Shown: positions 8,411 to 18,400 of the stretch, in pieces | Numbering within the stretch: the stretch's first letter is position 1 | How the letters are laid out: every line of letters begins with the position of its first letter | Source of the DNA: DASPKM01 sp035628135 | GTDB taxonomy: Bacteria; Bacteroidota; Bacteroidia; Chitinophagales; Chitinophagaceae | Direction: 5' to 3' | Assembly: GCA_035628135.1 (NCBI GenBank) | Contig: DASPKM010000010.1 | Location: 496,001 to 560,000 of the forward strand | DNA length: 64,000 nucleotides | Notes under the pieces: model-generated | Databases searched by the model: none | Seen by the model: only the letters and a program-made list of their open reading frames with translations | What the model was told of the DNA's origin: nothing | Made by a program: the position numbers and the translations under genes

Positions 8411-9277
8411 TTATCTCGCACCGGTCCTTTTCGGGCTGCTGGGTATCCTGCGCTTGGGTTGATTGGTTCCCCGGACCTTGCCCCTGCCGCGGCCACTTTC
8501 CTGCTCGGCTTCGGCCTGCAGGCGGGCTGCTTTCTTTTCATTCTCGTCCGATGCGCCTTCTTCTACCTCTTCGTCTTTAGATGCCTGGCGTTCTGCCAAA
8601 CCTTCTGAAATAGCGGCGGTAATGTACTGCAGGATGATGGCGATGGATTTGGTAGCGTCATCATTTGCAGGGATCACAAAATCAACCTTATTAGGATCGC
8701 AATTGGTATCCACCACGCCGAAAGTTGTAATGCCCAGACGCTTTGCCTCGGCCAGCGCGATATGCTCGTGGCCAATGTCGACGATGAACAAGGCTGCGGG
8801 TACGCGGCCCAGTTGGGAAATACCGCCCAGCACCTTATCCATTTTATCGCGGTCGCGCTGCAGGGTCAGGCGTTCTTTTTTAGTGAGGCTATCGGCACTG
8901 CCATCGTTCAGCATTTTATCGATGCTCTGCATTTTCTTCACGCTCTTGCGAACGGTGTTGAAGTTGGTAAGCATGCCACCCAGCCAGCGCTCAGTAACAA
9001 AGGGCATGTTCACGCGGCGTGCGCATTCCGTTACTATTTCCTTAGCTTGTTTTTTGGTACCTACGAACATGATCTTTTTACCGCTGCGGGCCAATTGCTT
9101 CAGCACTGCCGCAGTTTCCTGCAGGCATTCGGTGGTCTTGTTGAGGTCGATGATATGTATGCCTTTCTTTTCAGCAAAAATGTAAGGCAGCATTTTAGGA
9201 TTCCACTTCTTACGCAGGTGACCGAAATGTACACCGGCTTCGAGAAGTTGTTGCTGTAAGGAAGTGTTAGTTTCCAT
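8411..9277 (-). CDS. rpsB: 30S ribosomal protein S2
   Basis: 288 residues. S2 motifs are clear: LLEAGVHFGHLRKKWNPKM near the N-terminus, FVGTKKQAKEIV, and ERWLGGMLTNFNTVRKS. It binds the 30S body/head junction and is needed for S1 recruitment and initiation. About 50 C-terminal residues form an acidic-then-basic low-complexity tail (EEVEEGASDENEKKA ... RGRGKVRG), longer than in E. coli S2 (about 241). Such extensions are common in Bacteroidota. It is part of rplM-rpsI-rpsB-tsf. Confidence 0.97.
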   Translation of the reverse strand: METNTSLQQQLLEAGVHFGHLRKKWNPKMLPYIFAEKKGIHIIDLNKTTECLQETAAVLKQLARSGKKIMFVGTKKQAKEIVTECARRVNMPFVTERWLGGMLTNFNTVRKSVKKMQSIDKMLNDGSADSLTKKERLTLQRDRDKMDKVLGGISQLGRVPAALFIVDIGHEHIALAEAKRLGITTFGVVDTNCDPNKVDFVIPANDDATKSIAIILQYITAAISEGLAERQASKDEEVEEGASDENEKKAARLQAEAEQESGRGRGKVRGTNQPKRRIPSSPKRTGAR

Positions 9278-9367
9278 TTTGTTTATATAAGATTGTAATG
9301 AGTATTGGTTTGGCTCTTTGCCTCGGCTTATTGGCCTTAGGCTCGAGCGTTGTTGGCATGCTGCCTG

Positions 9368-9757
9368 TTAACGCTTGGAGAACTGGTAGCTTCTGCGCGC
9401 TTTTTTCTTACCGAATTTCTTGCGCTCTACCGACCTCGGGTCGCGTCTTAACAATCCCGCGGCTTTCAGGGCCGGGCGGAATTCTGCGTTTACATCGATC
9501 AGTGCGCGGGCAATGCCGAGCTTGGCCGATTCTGCCTGTCCTTTAACTCCACCACCCGATGCGTTGATCTTTACATCGAACTTATCCAATGCCTGGATGG
9601 TCTTCAAGGGAAGCTCCACCTGGTTTTGGAGATAGGTAAGAGTGAAATATTGTTTATAGTCTTTATCGTTTACAGTGATCTTGCCATCGCCTTTGGAGAG
9701 GAAGATGCGGGTTACCGCTTCTTTTCGACGGCCGACTGCGTTCTTTTGTTTTTCCAT
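9368..9757 (-). CDS. rpsI: 30S ribosomal protein S9
   Basis: 129 residues, the usual S9 size. It starts MEKQKNAVGRRKEAVTRIFL and ends with the conserved basic tail KKFGKKKARRSYQFSKR, whose terminal Arg reaches the P-site tRNA. It lies 36 bp behind rplM and 90 bp ahead of rpsB. No terminator was seen in either gap, so all are probably cotranscribed. Confidence 0.97.
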   Translation of the reverse strand: MEKQKNAVGRRKEAVTRIFLSKGDGKITVNDKDYKQYFTLTYLQNQVELPLKTIQALDKFDVKINASGGGVKGQAESAKLGIARALIDVNAEFRPALKAAGLLRRDPRSVERKKFGKKKARRSYQFSKR

Positions 9758-9793
9758 TATTGCGTGTTTGGAATGTTTAATTTTTGGGGAAGA

Positions 9794-10237
9794 TTAGAAT
9801 TTCAGTTCAGCGGGTCTTTGTGCGGTATGCGGGTGTTCTGTTCCTGCATATACAAATAACTTTTTGAACATTTTGCGGCCGAGGCGGTTTTTAGGCAGCA
9901 TGCCCTTTACGGCTCTTTCTATTACCGCGTCTGGCTTGCGCCTAAGCAGGTCTTTGGCGGTTTCTGCTTTTTGTCCGCCGGGATAGCCTGAGAATGTCAG
10001 GTATTCTTTGTCTTCCAGCTTATTACCGGTGAAGATCACTTTGTCGGCATTGAGAACGATAACATAATCGCCGCAATCAACGTGAGGGGTGTAGTATGCT
10101 TTATTTTTGCCACGGAGTACTGCGGCAATTTTAGCACACATGCGTCCCACGGTTTGATTGGTACCGTCCACAACATACCAGTTGCGTTTTACGGTAGCCG
10201 CATTTGCATGTTTGGTAGTGAAATGTAGTTTGCTCAT
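9794..10237 (-). CDS. rplM: 50S ribosomal protein L13
   Basis: 147 residues. L13 is an early-assembling 23S-binding protein. The motifs WYVVDGTNQTVGRMCAKIA, HVDCGDYVIVLNADKV and AVKGMLPKNRLGRKMFKKL identify it. The frame is open upstream to 10291, but MSKLHFTTKH at ATG 10237 is the conserved N-terminus. The extra upstream stretch falls inside a structured leader. It is the first gene of the rplM-rpsI-rpsB-tsf unit. Confidence 0.97.
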   Translation of the reverse strand: MSKLHFTTKHANAATVKRNWYVVDGTNQTVGRMCAKIAAVLRGKNKAYYTPHVDCGDYVIVLNADKVIFTGNKLEDKEYLTFSGYPGGQKAETAKDLLRRKPDAVIERAVKGMLPKNRLGRKMFKKLFVYAGTEHPHTAQRPAELKF

Positions 10238-10311
10238 TGTTCTTTGTTGTTTAATGTTTGGTCCTGTGTTGAGCAGGATTGCCGCCGCCATCCCGGCAGC
10301 ATTAATTAAAT
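10238..10311 (-). promoter_or_regulatory. Candidate structured 5' leader of the rplM operon
   Basis: Between the predicted transcription start and the rplM ATG are about 73 nt with two hairpins. One is TGCCG/CGGCA (10280-10284 with 10294-10298). The other is TCCTG/CAGGA (10262-10266 with 10274-10278). Many ribosomal operons are repressed when a ribosomal protein binds its own leader, and L13 is a known primary regulator elsewhere. That this leader works so is an inference. Confidence 0.4.
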
Positions 10312-10317
10312 GGAGCG

Positions 10318-10349
10318 CAAAGGTAGGGGAAATGGGGGTGAGCAGCCAA
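10318..10349 (-). promoter_or_regulatory. Promoter of rplM-rpsI-rpsB-tsf
   Basis: On the minus strand, TTG (10347-10349 on +) and TACCTTTG (10318-10325) are 21 bp apart and match -33/-7 of Bacteroidota promoters, with the -7 box exact. The start would be near 10311. Confidence 0.65.
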
Positions 10350-10453
10350 GAGTTTTGGAAAGATTTTTTTATTGAGGCTTTGCAAGTAATTGATTTTTAA
10401 TAAAAATTTTGACCAGTTTTGAAAGTAGTGGGCTTCTAACGCCTCGTTTTCGA

Positions 10454-10483
10454 TTTGATGCTTTGACCAAAGAATATAAATTG
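10454..10483 (+). promoter_or_regulatory. Probable promoter of the HD-domain gene
   Basis: TTTG at 10454-10457 and TAAATTG at 10477-10483 with a 19-bp spacer. The -7 box deviates slightly from TAnnTTTG. The position just before ATG 10501 fits a very short leader. Confidence 0.45.
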
Positions 10484-10500
10484 CAGCTTAATTTTTACAA

Positions 10501-11109
10501 ATGACCACCATAACCCATCCTCTCAACAGGACCAGCTTCGGAGATCCGGCCAATACCGGCAAGCTCATGCCCATAACAGAAGCGCGCCAACTTTTGTATG
10601 ATTGGGTAGAAAACGAACGCCTCCGCCTGCACATGAAACAGGTTGCCGCCGTTATGAAAGCCTGGGCCATAGAAAAAGAAAACGCAGACGAACAAACCGC
10701 CCTCAAATGGGAGCTTGCCGGCCTGCTTCACGACGCAGACTGGGAAAAACACCCGGACGATCACTGCCGCATCATCATTGAAGAACTCGAACGCAGGAAC
10801 ATCGACCCCGAGGTAATTCATTGCATCGCCTCGCACGGGCCACGCTATTTTGGGGTAGAACCTGAGAATACCATGGACAAAATGATCTATGTGTTCGACG
10901 AGCTGTCAGGCTTCATTCACGCGGCGGCGCTTATACGCCCCACGCGCTACGAAGGCATGGACGTAAAAAGCGTACTCAAAAAACTCAAAACCCCATCCTT
11001 TGCCGCGCAGGTAAACCGAGACGATATACAAGATGCACTTTCCAGGATCAATACCCCACTGGAAGAAATCATCGAATTCATTATCCCACGCCAGAAAGAC
11101 GTGTCGTAA
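10501..11109 (+). CDS. HD-domain hydrolase-like protein
   Basis: 202 residues with the HD metal-dependent phosphohydrolase signature: His in RLHMKQVAAVMKAWA (about 44), the HD pair in LAGLLHDADWEKHPD (77-78), and a later HCIASHGPRYFG. Substrates of this broad family range from nucleotides to cyclic dinucleotides and cannot be told from sequence. No membrane segment is present. It is divergent from the rplM operon and followed 25 bp later by an unrelated membrane-anchored protein. Confidence 0.8.
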   Translation: MTTITHPLNRTSFGDPANTGKLMPITEARQLLYDWVENERLRLHMKQVAAVMKAWAIEKENADEQTALKWELAGLLHDADWEKHPDDHCRIIIEELERRNIDPEVIHCIASHGPRYFGVEPENTMDKMIYVFDELSGFIHAAALIRPTRYEGMDVKSVLKKLKTPSFAAQVNRDDIQDALSRINTPLEEIIEFIIPRQKDVS

Positions 11110-11134
11110 CTTGTCAAAACTATCACACAAGGCA

Positions 11135-12070
11135 ATGAAGAAATGGCTATCCGTCCTGGTTATAATTTTCTTACTGGCATTGGCAGGCATTTATATTTTC
11201 ATTCCGCCAACCATAACAGTTACCCGCTACGTTAAGCTCCGCGCGACCTCGGGAGGTACCGAGCGGTTCATTGCACAAAAAAATAAATGGAATAGCTGGT
11301 GGCCGGGGAAAAAAGCAATACATACCGATACTGCGTTTATGTATCAGGGTTATACCTTCCATCCAGGCATGGCCTTGCCGGGCAGCGCGGCCATCGATAT
11401 CACTAAAAACCAGGACACGCATTCCAGCCTGCTGAGCATTTTGCCGCTAAGCCGGGATTCCGTCGGCATTACCTGGCAATGCAATGTCACAACCTCTTCC
11501 AACCCTTTTCAACGGCTGCAACGGCTTAGCCAGTCCAAACAAATAGATGCCGCCATGTCTGGCCTGCTCGATTCAATGCGCGCTTTTTTTGAAAAGCAGG
11601 AGAATATATATACGGTCGGCATTACGCAAACCATGGTTACCGACACGCTGCTCGTAACCACCAGGAAAACATTTTCCGCATATCCATCAACGCAAGCAGT
11701 ATATCAGCTCGTGGGGCAGTTGAGAAATTATATCGCGCGGCAAAACGCCGAGGCCGTTAATCCGCCGATGTTATATGTTGAGCCCGGACCGGGCGGCAGC
11801 TTTCAAACCCAGGTCGCCATTCCCGTAAACAAGCCATTGCAAGGCACTGCAAACATCCAGTTCAAGCGCATGGTGCCCGGAAAAATTTTGGTGGCCGAAG
11901 TAACCGGCGGGCCGCACGCCATCAGGCACGCATTCGACCAAATGCTATTCTACGCAGAAGACTATAAAAAAATATCCCCGGCCATTCCCTTTGAAATGAT
12001 GGTTACCGATCGGGTCCAGGAAACCGATACCAGCCGGTGGATCACGAGGATCTATTATCCTACATTATAA
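11135..12070 (+). CDS. Membrane-anchored SRPBCC/GyrI-like protein
   Basis: 311 residues. One N-terminal transmembrane segment (about 4-22, WLSVLVIIFLLALAGIYIF) is followed by a soluble region whose start (RYVKLRATSGGTERFIAQK, WNSWWPGKK) resembles the SRPBCC/polyketide-cyclase fold. A C-terminal half ending PFEMMVTDRVQETDTSRW resembles GyrI-like effector domains. The ligand is unknown. ATG 11135 is chosen over the longer frame because it starts directly before the basic/hydrophobic anchor. Confidence 0.6.
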   Translation: MKKWLSVLVIIFLLALAGIYIFIPPTITVTRYVKLRATSGGTERFIAQKNKWNSWWPGKKAIHTDTAFMYQGYTFHPGMALPGSAAIDITKNQDTHSSLLSILPLSRDSVGITWQCNVTTSSNPFQRLQRLSQSKQIDAAMSGLLDSMRAFFEKQENIYTVGITQTMVTDTLLVTTRKTFSAYPSTQAVYQLVGQLRNYIARQNAEAVNPPMLYVEPGPGGSFQTQVAIPVNKPLQGTANIQFKRMVPGKILVAEVTGGPHAIRHAFDQMLFYAEDYKKISPAIPFEMMVTDRVQETDTSRWITRIYYPTL

Positions 12071-12074
12071 AAGA

Positions 12075-15000
12075 TCATTTAACAGCGCGCCCGAATTGTA
12101 TCACCATCACGCTGTCGTTGTTCCTTGCCAGCACAAATGCCTGTTCCTTTCCGATACGCACTGTTTTTATGCGCCGCACCTGGCCCTTCACCGGTAGGCC
12201 GGGCAGTGCTGCAAAACGCAGGGCAGCAGATTGGCGGTTGCTCCTGTTAAGTAACAGCGTACCGTAGTCAGCATCGTACATGCCCATCTGGATATTGTTA
12301 TGGTAAAAATTACCGCCCAATAAAATGTCCGGCAGGCTGTCGTTGTCGGCGTATACAATGGCAGCATCATTGTATGGAGTTAGTTGCGCTTCCCATGGCA
12401 AAGCCTGTAATTCATATTGCAGGTTACCCTTATTAATCAACAAGGCGTTGGCAAAATAATCAGCCGAAAGCTTCGTGGCCTTGTCCAATTTCTCTTGGGT
12501 AAACAATTCACTAAGGCTGGCCTTTGCAAAATCTTCGGCGTACAGGAAACGCTTTTTCAGCAACGGTATTTGCTTGTCGAGTTCCGCCTTGGTGGCAAAA
12601 GGAATTTCTTTTCCCTGGAGATAATAGGTTAAAACCTGCTCACGCTTGCCATTGTTATCGAAATCATTGTGGTAAAGCCGCACGGGCTCCTGCTCTGAAG
12701 CCTTCAGCCGGCTATTCAATCCCAGGTTGCCTGCAACCAGGTCCAGATCGCCGTCATTGTCCACATCACAAGGCATTATAAAATTCCACCAGCCTTTTTT
12801 TGAAGTCAACTGCTTTTGCGTGAACCTGCCTTTATCATTCAGAAAAGCATACAACCCGTCCCATTCCAATGCCAGCAACAGGTCCTGGTCCCCATCCTTG
12901 TCGATATCAGCCCAAGTGGCCTGCTTTACAAGACCGATGTTACCGAGGCCGGAGGCAAATTGAGCAGTGACATCTTTGAATGTGCCGTTCACGTTTCGCA
13001 AAAGATAGGAGCGGGGTTTCTCTCCGTATTCCCAGGGCACCGCTCTTCCGCCAATGAACAAGTCAATATGTCCATCACCGTCAAAATCGCAGGGCTTTAC
13101 GCAGGATGCGGTCATATACAAACTGTCGAATGCATTTGGCTGCCGCATTAACTGGTTTGCATTGTTATTTAAATATACCCGGGGGGTTAAATACGGTTCA
13201 ATGCCGTAATATTCGTTACCGCCACTGGCTACCACCAGGTCCATATATCCATCGTTGTTCACGTCTATCCAGCACGCATCCACGTCTTCATAAGTGCTGT
13301 CTGCATCCAGGGCCGGTTGAAACGACCGCTCGAACTTTCCCGAGGGCCGCTGCAGGAAGATGGCGCTCTTTTCGCCTTTCGATGAGCCGATGAACACATC
13401 TTCCAGTCCATCCTTGTTCATGTCGCCTGTTGCCAGGGCCGGCCCTTCGGTAGATACCATCCGGGGAATGAGCGGCTCCCGGTCGAATTCAACAAAAGGA
13501 TTTTCCTTGTGCTTGTACAATAGTCCCGACTGAATGGTTATGTCCGAAACCGGCTTTATGATATCCGCGGGCTTTTGCCTGAGCATGCTATAATCAAATG
13601 CGGGAAGCCCTTTTTTGTAAGTGAGCGTTAGGGTATAGTTGCCGTTTGACTTTGGCACGTGCTCGTAAGTATTGTCTGGCCAAACAACCAGCACGGAATC
13701 TACCGCGGCGCCTAAACCAAGATGCACTGGCACTTCCATGCTGGATTGAAATCCCCTCACGGGGTATTTCTCGTAGCTCATTATTTCATCGTTATGAAAT
13801 ACCAATAGTTTTGTTCCGATGGCATTCCTGTTCCTGGCATCGCCCTGTAATTTTACCTGTATGGAATTCTTTAATCCAGGCGCGGAAGTATTGTTCCTGT
13901 ACAGCAGGGCCGGTTCATCGATATTGTTTACCACAATGTCAAGGTCGCCATCATTATCAAAGTCCGCATATACGGCGCCGTTGGAATAGGTGTTAGGATT
14001 GTCTGCCACGCCCTGCCCCAGTTCCTCGAATACCAGTTGTCCGCGGTTCATGAAAAACTGGTTGGGCAGTTTTATTTGCGGGAACTTCTCTATCAGCGCC
14101 ATGTCTTTGTCTTCTATACGGTTGGCGCGTATCTTTTCCTGTATCTGGTCGTTGGAAACATAGTTCACGTAGTCGATATCGTTCAACCGTTTGGGAATGC
14201 CATTGGTAATGAACAGGTCTTTTTGTCCGTCGTTGTCAAAATCCATCCACAATGGCGCCCATGACCAGTCGGTAGCATGCACGCCGGCATACATTCCCAG
14301 TTCACTGAACAGGCCATTGCCCCTGTTGTACTGTAAATTATTGCGGGCGTACTGCGGATGATAGCCATATTTGACCTTGTAATTGAAAACATCATAAGCG
14401 TCCTCGCCAAGCGATCTTCTTAAAATATAAGGATCATAAGGCAGCATGTCCATGGAAATGATCTCCGGTTGTGCATCATTGTTAGCATCCGCTACATCCA
14501 CGCCCATCGAAAACTGGCTGATGTGCGTGGTTCGTTCCGTCAGCACTTCCTTAAAAGTCCCATTCCGTTGGTTGATGTAGAGGTAATCGTTCTCGTGGAA
14601 ATCATTACCGATATACAAATCAGGGTACCCGTCCAGGTCGATGTCCGAAACGCAAATACCCAGCCCGTAGCCTATGACCGAACTATTGATGCCTACAGCC
14701 CTGGTAACGTCGATAAAAAGATTGCCTTCGTTGCGAAACACCCTGTCCCCCGCGAGTAGATCGTAAGTGCCTGCATAGCTGGTGCGGGCAGAAAAAGTGC
14801 CGTTGAACCTAAGCGAATGGTTCATCAGGTACATGTCCAGGTCGCCATCGGTATCGTAATCCAGAAAAGCAGCCTGGGTACTGAAACCTGAAAAATCGAG
14901 CCCGTACTGCGCCGCCATGTCCTTGTACTGCGGCGTTCCATCCTTGCCGATGCCGGTGCATACCAGCAGCTGATTGCGGCTGCTCAGCTTTTCATATTTG

Positions 15001-15413
15001 CCCACCTTGCACACGTAAATATCCAGCATGCCATCGTTGTTAATGTCCACCACCGATACGCCGGTGGACCATCCACGGTCCTGTGGCACCCGGGCCTGCA
15101 CGGTAACATCCTTAAAGCGAAGATTGCCGGTATTTAGGTATAATTTATTATCGGTTTGATTGGCCGAGAAGAAAAGGTCGATCAACCCATCGTTATTAAA
15201 ATCTCCGGCCCCCACCCCTCCGCCATTGTAAAAATACATGTACCGGAACATGTTGAAGTCCGGGGCGGGCGTAAGCTTGTTTGCAAAATCGAGACCGGTT
15301 TGCGTGTGGTCCAATACATCGAAGAGCACCTTCGCTTCCTGCTTGCTTTGCCGGCAGGCAAGAAAAAAAAATGATATAAAAAGAATCGATGTATATCTTA
15401 TCAGCGGACCCAT
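12075..15413 (-). CDS. FG-GAP/VCBS-repeat lipoprotein with ASPIC/UnbV domain
   Basis: 1,112 residues with a lipoprotein signal (FFFLAC lipobox, Cys near 20). At least a dozen calcium-loop repeats of the form DxNxDGxxD are visible, for example GDFNNDGLIDLF, VDINNDGMLDIYV, ADFDNDGDLDIVV and CDVDNDGDLDLVA. These build one or two beta-propellers. An ASPIC/UnbV segment (NAIGTKLLVF ... RGFQSSMEVPVHLGLG) lies at about 528-600. Such proteins often sit behind SusC/SusD genes in Bacteroidota and are presumed surface adhesins or glycan-binding proteins; no enzyme motif was seen. It is a tandem paralogue of the gene 9 bp upstream. Confidence 0.88.
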   Translation of the reverse strand: MGPLIRYTSILFISFFFLACRQSKQEAKVLFDVLDHTQTGLDFANKLTPAPDFNMFRYMYFYNGGGVGAGDFNNDGLIDLFFSANQTDNKLYLNTGNLRFKDVTVQARVPQDRGWSTGVSVVDINNDGMLDIYVCKVGKYEKLSSRNQLLVCTGIGKDGTPQYKDMAAQYGLDFSGFSTQAAFLDYDTDGDLDMYLMNHSLRFNGTFSARTSYAGTYDLLAGDRVFRNEGNLFIDVTRAVGINSSVIGYGLGICVSDIDLDGYPDLYIGNDFHENDYLYINQRNGTFKEVLTERTTHISQFSMGVDVADANNDAQPEIISMDMLPYDPYILRRSLGEDAYDVFNYKVKYGYHPQYARNNLQYNRGNGLFSELGMYAGVHATDWSWAPLWMDFDNDGQKDLFITNGIPKRLNDIDYVNYVSNDQIQEKIRANRIEDKDMALIEKFPQIKLPNQFFMNRGQLVFEELGQGVADNPNTYSNGAVYADFDNDGDLDIVVNNIDEPALLYRNNTSAPGLKNSIQVKLQGDARNRNAIGTKLLVFHNDEIMSYEKYPVRGFQSSMEVPVHLGLGAAVDSVLVVWPDNTYEHVPKSNGNYTLTLTYKKGLPAFDYSMLRQKPADIIKPVSDITIQSGLLYKHKENPFVEFDREPLIPRMVSTEGPALATGDMNKDGLEDVFIGSSKGEKSAIFLQRPSGKFERSFQPALDADSTYEDVDACWIDVNNDGYMDLVVASGGNEYYGIEPYLTPRVYLNNNANQLMRQPNAFDSLYMTASCVKPCDFDGDGHIDLFIGGRAVPWEYGEKPRSYLLRNVNGTFKDVTAQFASGLGNIGLVKQATWADIDKDGDQDLLLALEWDGLYAFLNDKGRFTQKQLTSKKGWWNFIMPCDVDNDGDLDLVAGNLGLNSRLKASEQEPVRLYHNDFDNNGKREQVLTYYLQGKEIPFATKAELDKQIPLLKKRFLYAEDFAKASLSELFTQEKLDKATKLSADYFANALLINKGNLQYELQALPWEAQLTPYNDAAIVYADNDSLPDILLGGNFYHNNIQMGMYDADYGTLLLNRSNRQSAALRFAALPGLPVKGQVRRIKTVRIGKEQAFVLARNNDSVMVIQFGRAVK

Positions 15414-15422
15414 CGTATCTAT

Positions 15423-18400
15423 CTACGGATTTATTTTAAACAGCTTCGGGTAATCATCATTCTGCAATACGAGTATATATCTCTTATCCTTCACCGGTAT
15501 TTCGGCCATTTCCCTTACCTGCCCGCGCAGTTGCAAACCAGTCTGTGATTCCGGCAGCAGCGTAAACCCGCCTTTACCATTATTCATGAGCACATGCCCG
15601 GGGCTTGCGTCCAGCCGTGCAAACTGCGGTTGAAATCCAAATTCGTTTCCACCCATCAACAGGTCAACCTTTCCATCTTTATTGAGGTCTGTTGCAACAA
15701 TAGCGTTTACTGAAGAGAACTGTACCGCCGCGGGCAGGCGTTCGGTCCTGTATTGACCATTGCCGTCATTGATTGCAATACAGGAAGACGCATAATTGAA
15801 CTCCCTTACCATACTGTTGTTTAACTGCTCGGCCGTTAACAATTCACGAATGGATTTTGTTGCGTAGTCTTTGTGCTTCAGGTTCTGCTTTTTCAGCGAA
15901 GGCAGTTGCTCGGTGAGCTCGCGCTTCAGGAAAATGGGCATGTCCTTCCCATTCACGGCACGGGTGATGATCACGTCGTTGCCGCCGTTCTTATCAAAGT
16001 CCTTGATCCACATTTTAACGGGCTTGTCGGCGGTGGGCTGCAGGTAAAAATTTTCACCTATGTTTCCCAATACCAGGTCTAGGTCCTTGTCTCCGTCGAT
16101 GTCCGCTGCTTTCACGCACTGCCACCATCCCATCATGCTACTAAGATTGGTTTTTATTTCCTCGAAATGGTTGGCTTTGAACGCGAACACTCTTGGCGCC
16201 ATCCATTCGCCTACAATTATCAATTCCTTCTGTGCGTCGCCGGCAACATCGGCCCACACCGCATCGGTCACCATGCCCGCCTGATCGATACCCCCTAACT
16301 TTTGAAGCGACATGCCTGTAAAATTTCCCTTGCCATCGTTCATGTAAATCAGGCTTAGCGGAGTAATGCCATATTGCATCGGTACGCTTCTGCCGCCCAC
16401 AAAAAGGTCCACGTCTCCATCGTTGTCGAAATCGTGTGGCGCAGCTACAGAAACGTTCACGCGGTTGTCGGGAAAGTTTCTTACGCCAGGCTCAAAATTC
16501 CCGGTGCCACCCATGTTAAAGTACATCCTGTTCAACAGCTCTGCACTGTGCTCGGGAAAGCTATTCCCTCCTGATCCGACAAAAAGGTCCAGGTCGCCAT
16601 CGTTGTCACAATCAAAAAAACTGGCAGCCGCATCTTCGGACAGGGTAGCCATATAAAACACCTGGGTTGTATTCTCCACAAAACCTGTTGGCGTACCCAT
16701 GTAAACGCGGCCGCGCTGGCCGGCCGCCCCCCCAATAAAAACATCGTTCAAGCCGTCGCGATTTAAATCGCCTACGGCGCTGCACGGGCCTTCGCGGGAT
16801 AATAATTTAGGAACGTTGCGCTCATTGTAAAAATCGATGTGATCGTCTTCGGTATGCTTTTCAAAATTGCTTTCAACCTGCGTCAGCAAGGTCGGCAAAG
16901 GCTGCGCAATGCTATCATGGATAATTTGCCGCGCTCCGCTTTCGGCCTGTTTTATCACATGCACACGATTGATGGCGGGCTTTTGCATCTTGGTTTCCGT
17001 GCGGTCAGGCCATGTAATGAGTATGGAGTCAACCTGCCGCTGCCCGAGACCCGCTACTATTTTATAATCTACCGATGACTGAAAGCCCCTGCTGGGATTG
17101 ATCTCCCGCGTTATCACCTGATCACCTGCAAAAATCTTCACCTTGCTTCCAATTGCGAAACCATTGGGGCCTTTTGTTTTTAACTGCAGCCCGATATAAT
17201 TATTTGTGTTCTGTTGCCTGCTGTTATTCCTGTACACAAAGGCCTTCTGCTGTACATTGTTCACCACCAGGTCAAGATCTCCATCGTTATCCAGATCACC
17301 ATACGCAGAGCCGTTGGAGAACGAAGGATGCGCAAGCCCCCAGGCCCGGCCCTCGTCGGAAAATTTCAGATCCCCCTTATTCCGGAATGCTTTGTTGGGA
17401 ATAGGATTGCTGGGCATTTGTGCCATTACTTTTTCAACATCCTCCTTTCTGCCACTGAATGCCATTCTTTGATTTACCTGGTCAAAAAAATCGATGAAGT
17501 CCTGGTCTGTCACATCGTGGTAAATACCATTGCACACATAGATGTCCGTAAGGCCATCATTATCGGCATCAAACATCAGTGCGCCCCAGCTCCAGTCCGA
17601 TGCGGCCACGCCACTGTAAAACGCAACGTCTTTAAATTTTCCATTGCTATTGTTCAACTGGAGCGTATTCTGCGTAAACTGGTGATAAAAACCAGAACGT
17701 TCCTTTAACCTGTACACATCTATGTTCTCGAACGAGCTGGTGGTTTTAAGCCGGTATTCATCATCGGGCAACATATCTGTTACAAATATGTCCGGATGGC
17801 CATCGTTGTTTACATCGGCCATATCGGCGCCCATGGATGCAAAGCTGGTATGCTGCGTGCGCTGTTCCAATTCATCTTTAAAAGTTCCGTTGCGCTGGTT
17901 GATGTATAAATAATCCCTTTCAAAAAAATCATTCGACACATATACGTCGGGATAGTGGTCGCCATTGACATCTCCAACGGTAACACCCAGTCCAAAGCTG
18001 ATAAGGCTCCCGTATATACCTGCGCTTTCACTTACGTCAACAAACCTGCCATTGTCGTTCCTTAACAGTTTATCGCCCCCGCCCTTTAAAAAATCAGCTA
18101 CAGGCCAGTCTTTTGCGCGCAGCATTCTCTTATTGGCGTAGTTAAGCGTATTAACGGGAATGAAGCTGTTGTTGACAATGAAACAATCGAGATCGCCATC
18201 GAGGTCGTAATCAAGGAAAGCTGCGTGCGTGCAATAGCCGCCGGTGTTGGTGAGGCCATATTGCTCAGCCGCCTCGGTAAAACCCAGCTTGCCATTATTG
18301 ATGTACAGTTGGTTTTGCGGAAGCTTTCCTTTTTCATATCCTGCATTGCACACGTAAATGTCAAGCCATCCATCATTATTAATATCTACCATTACCACGC

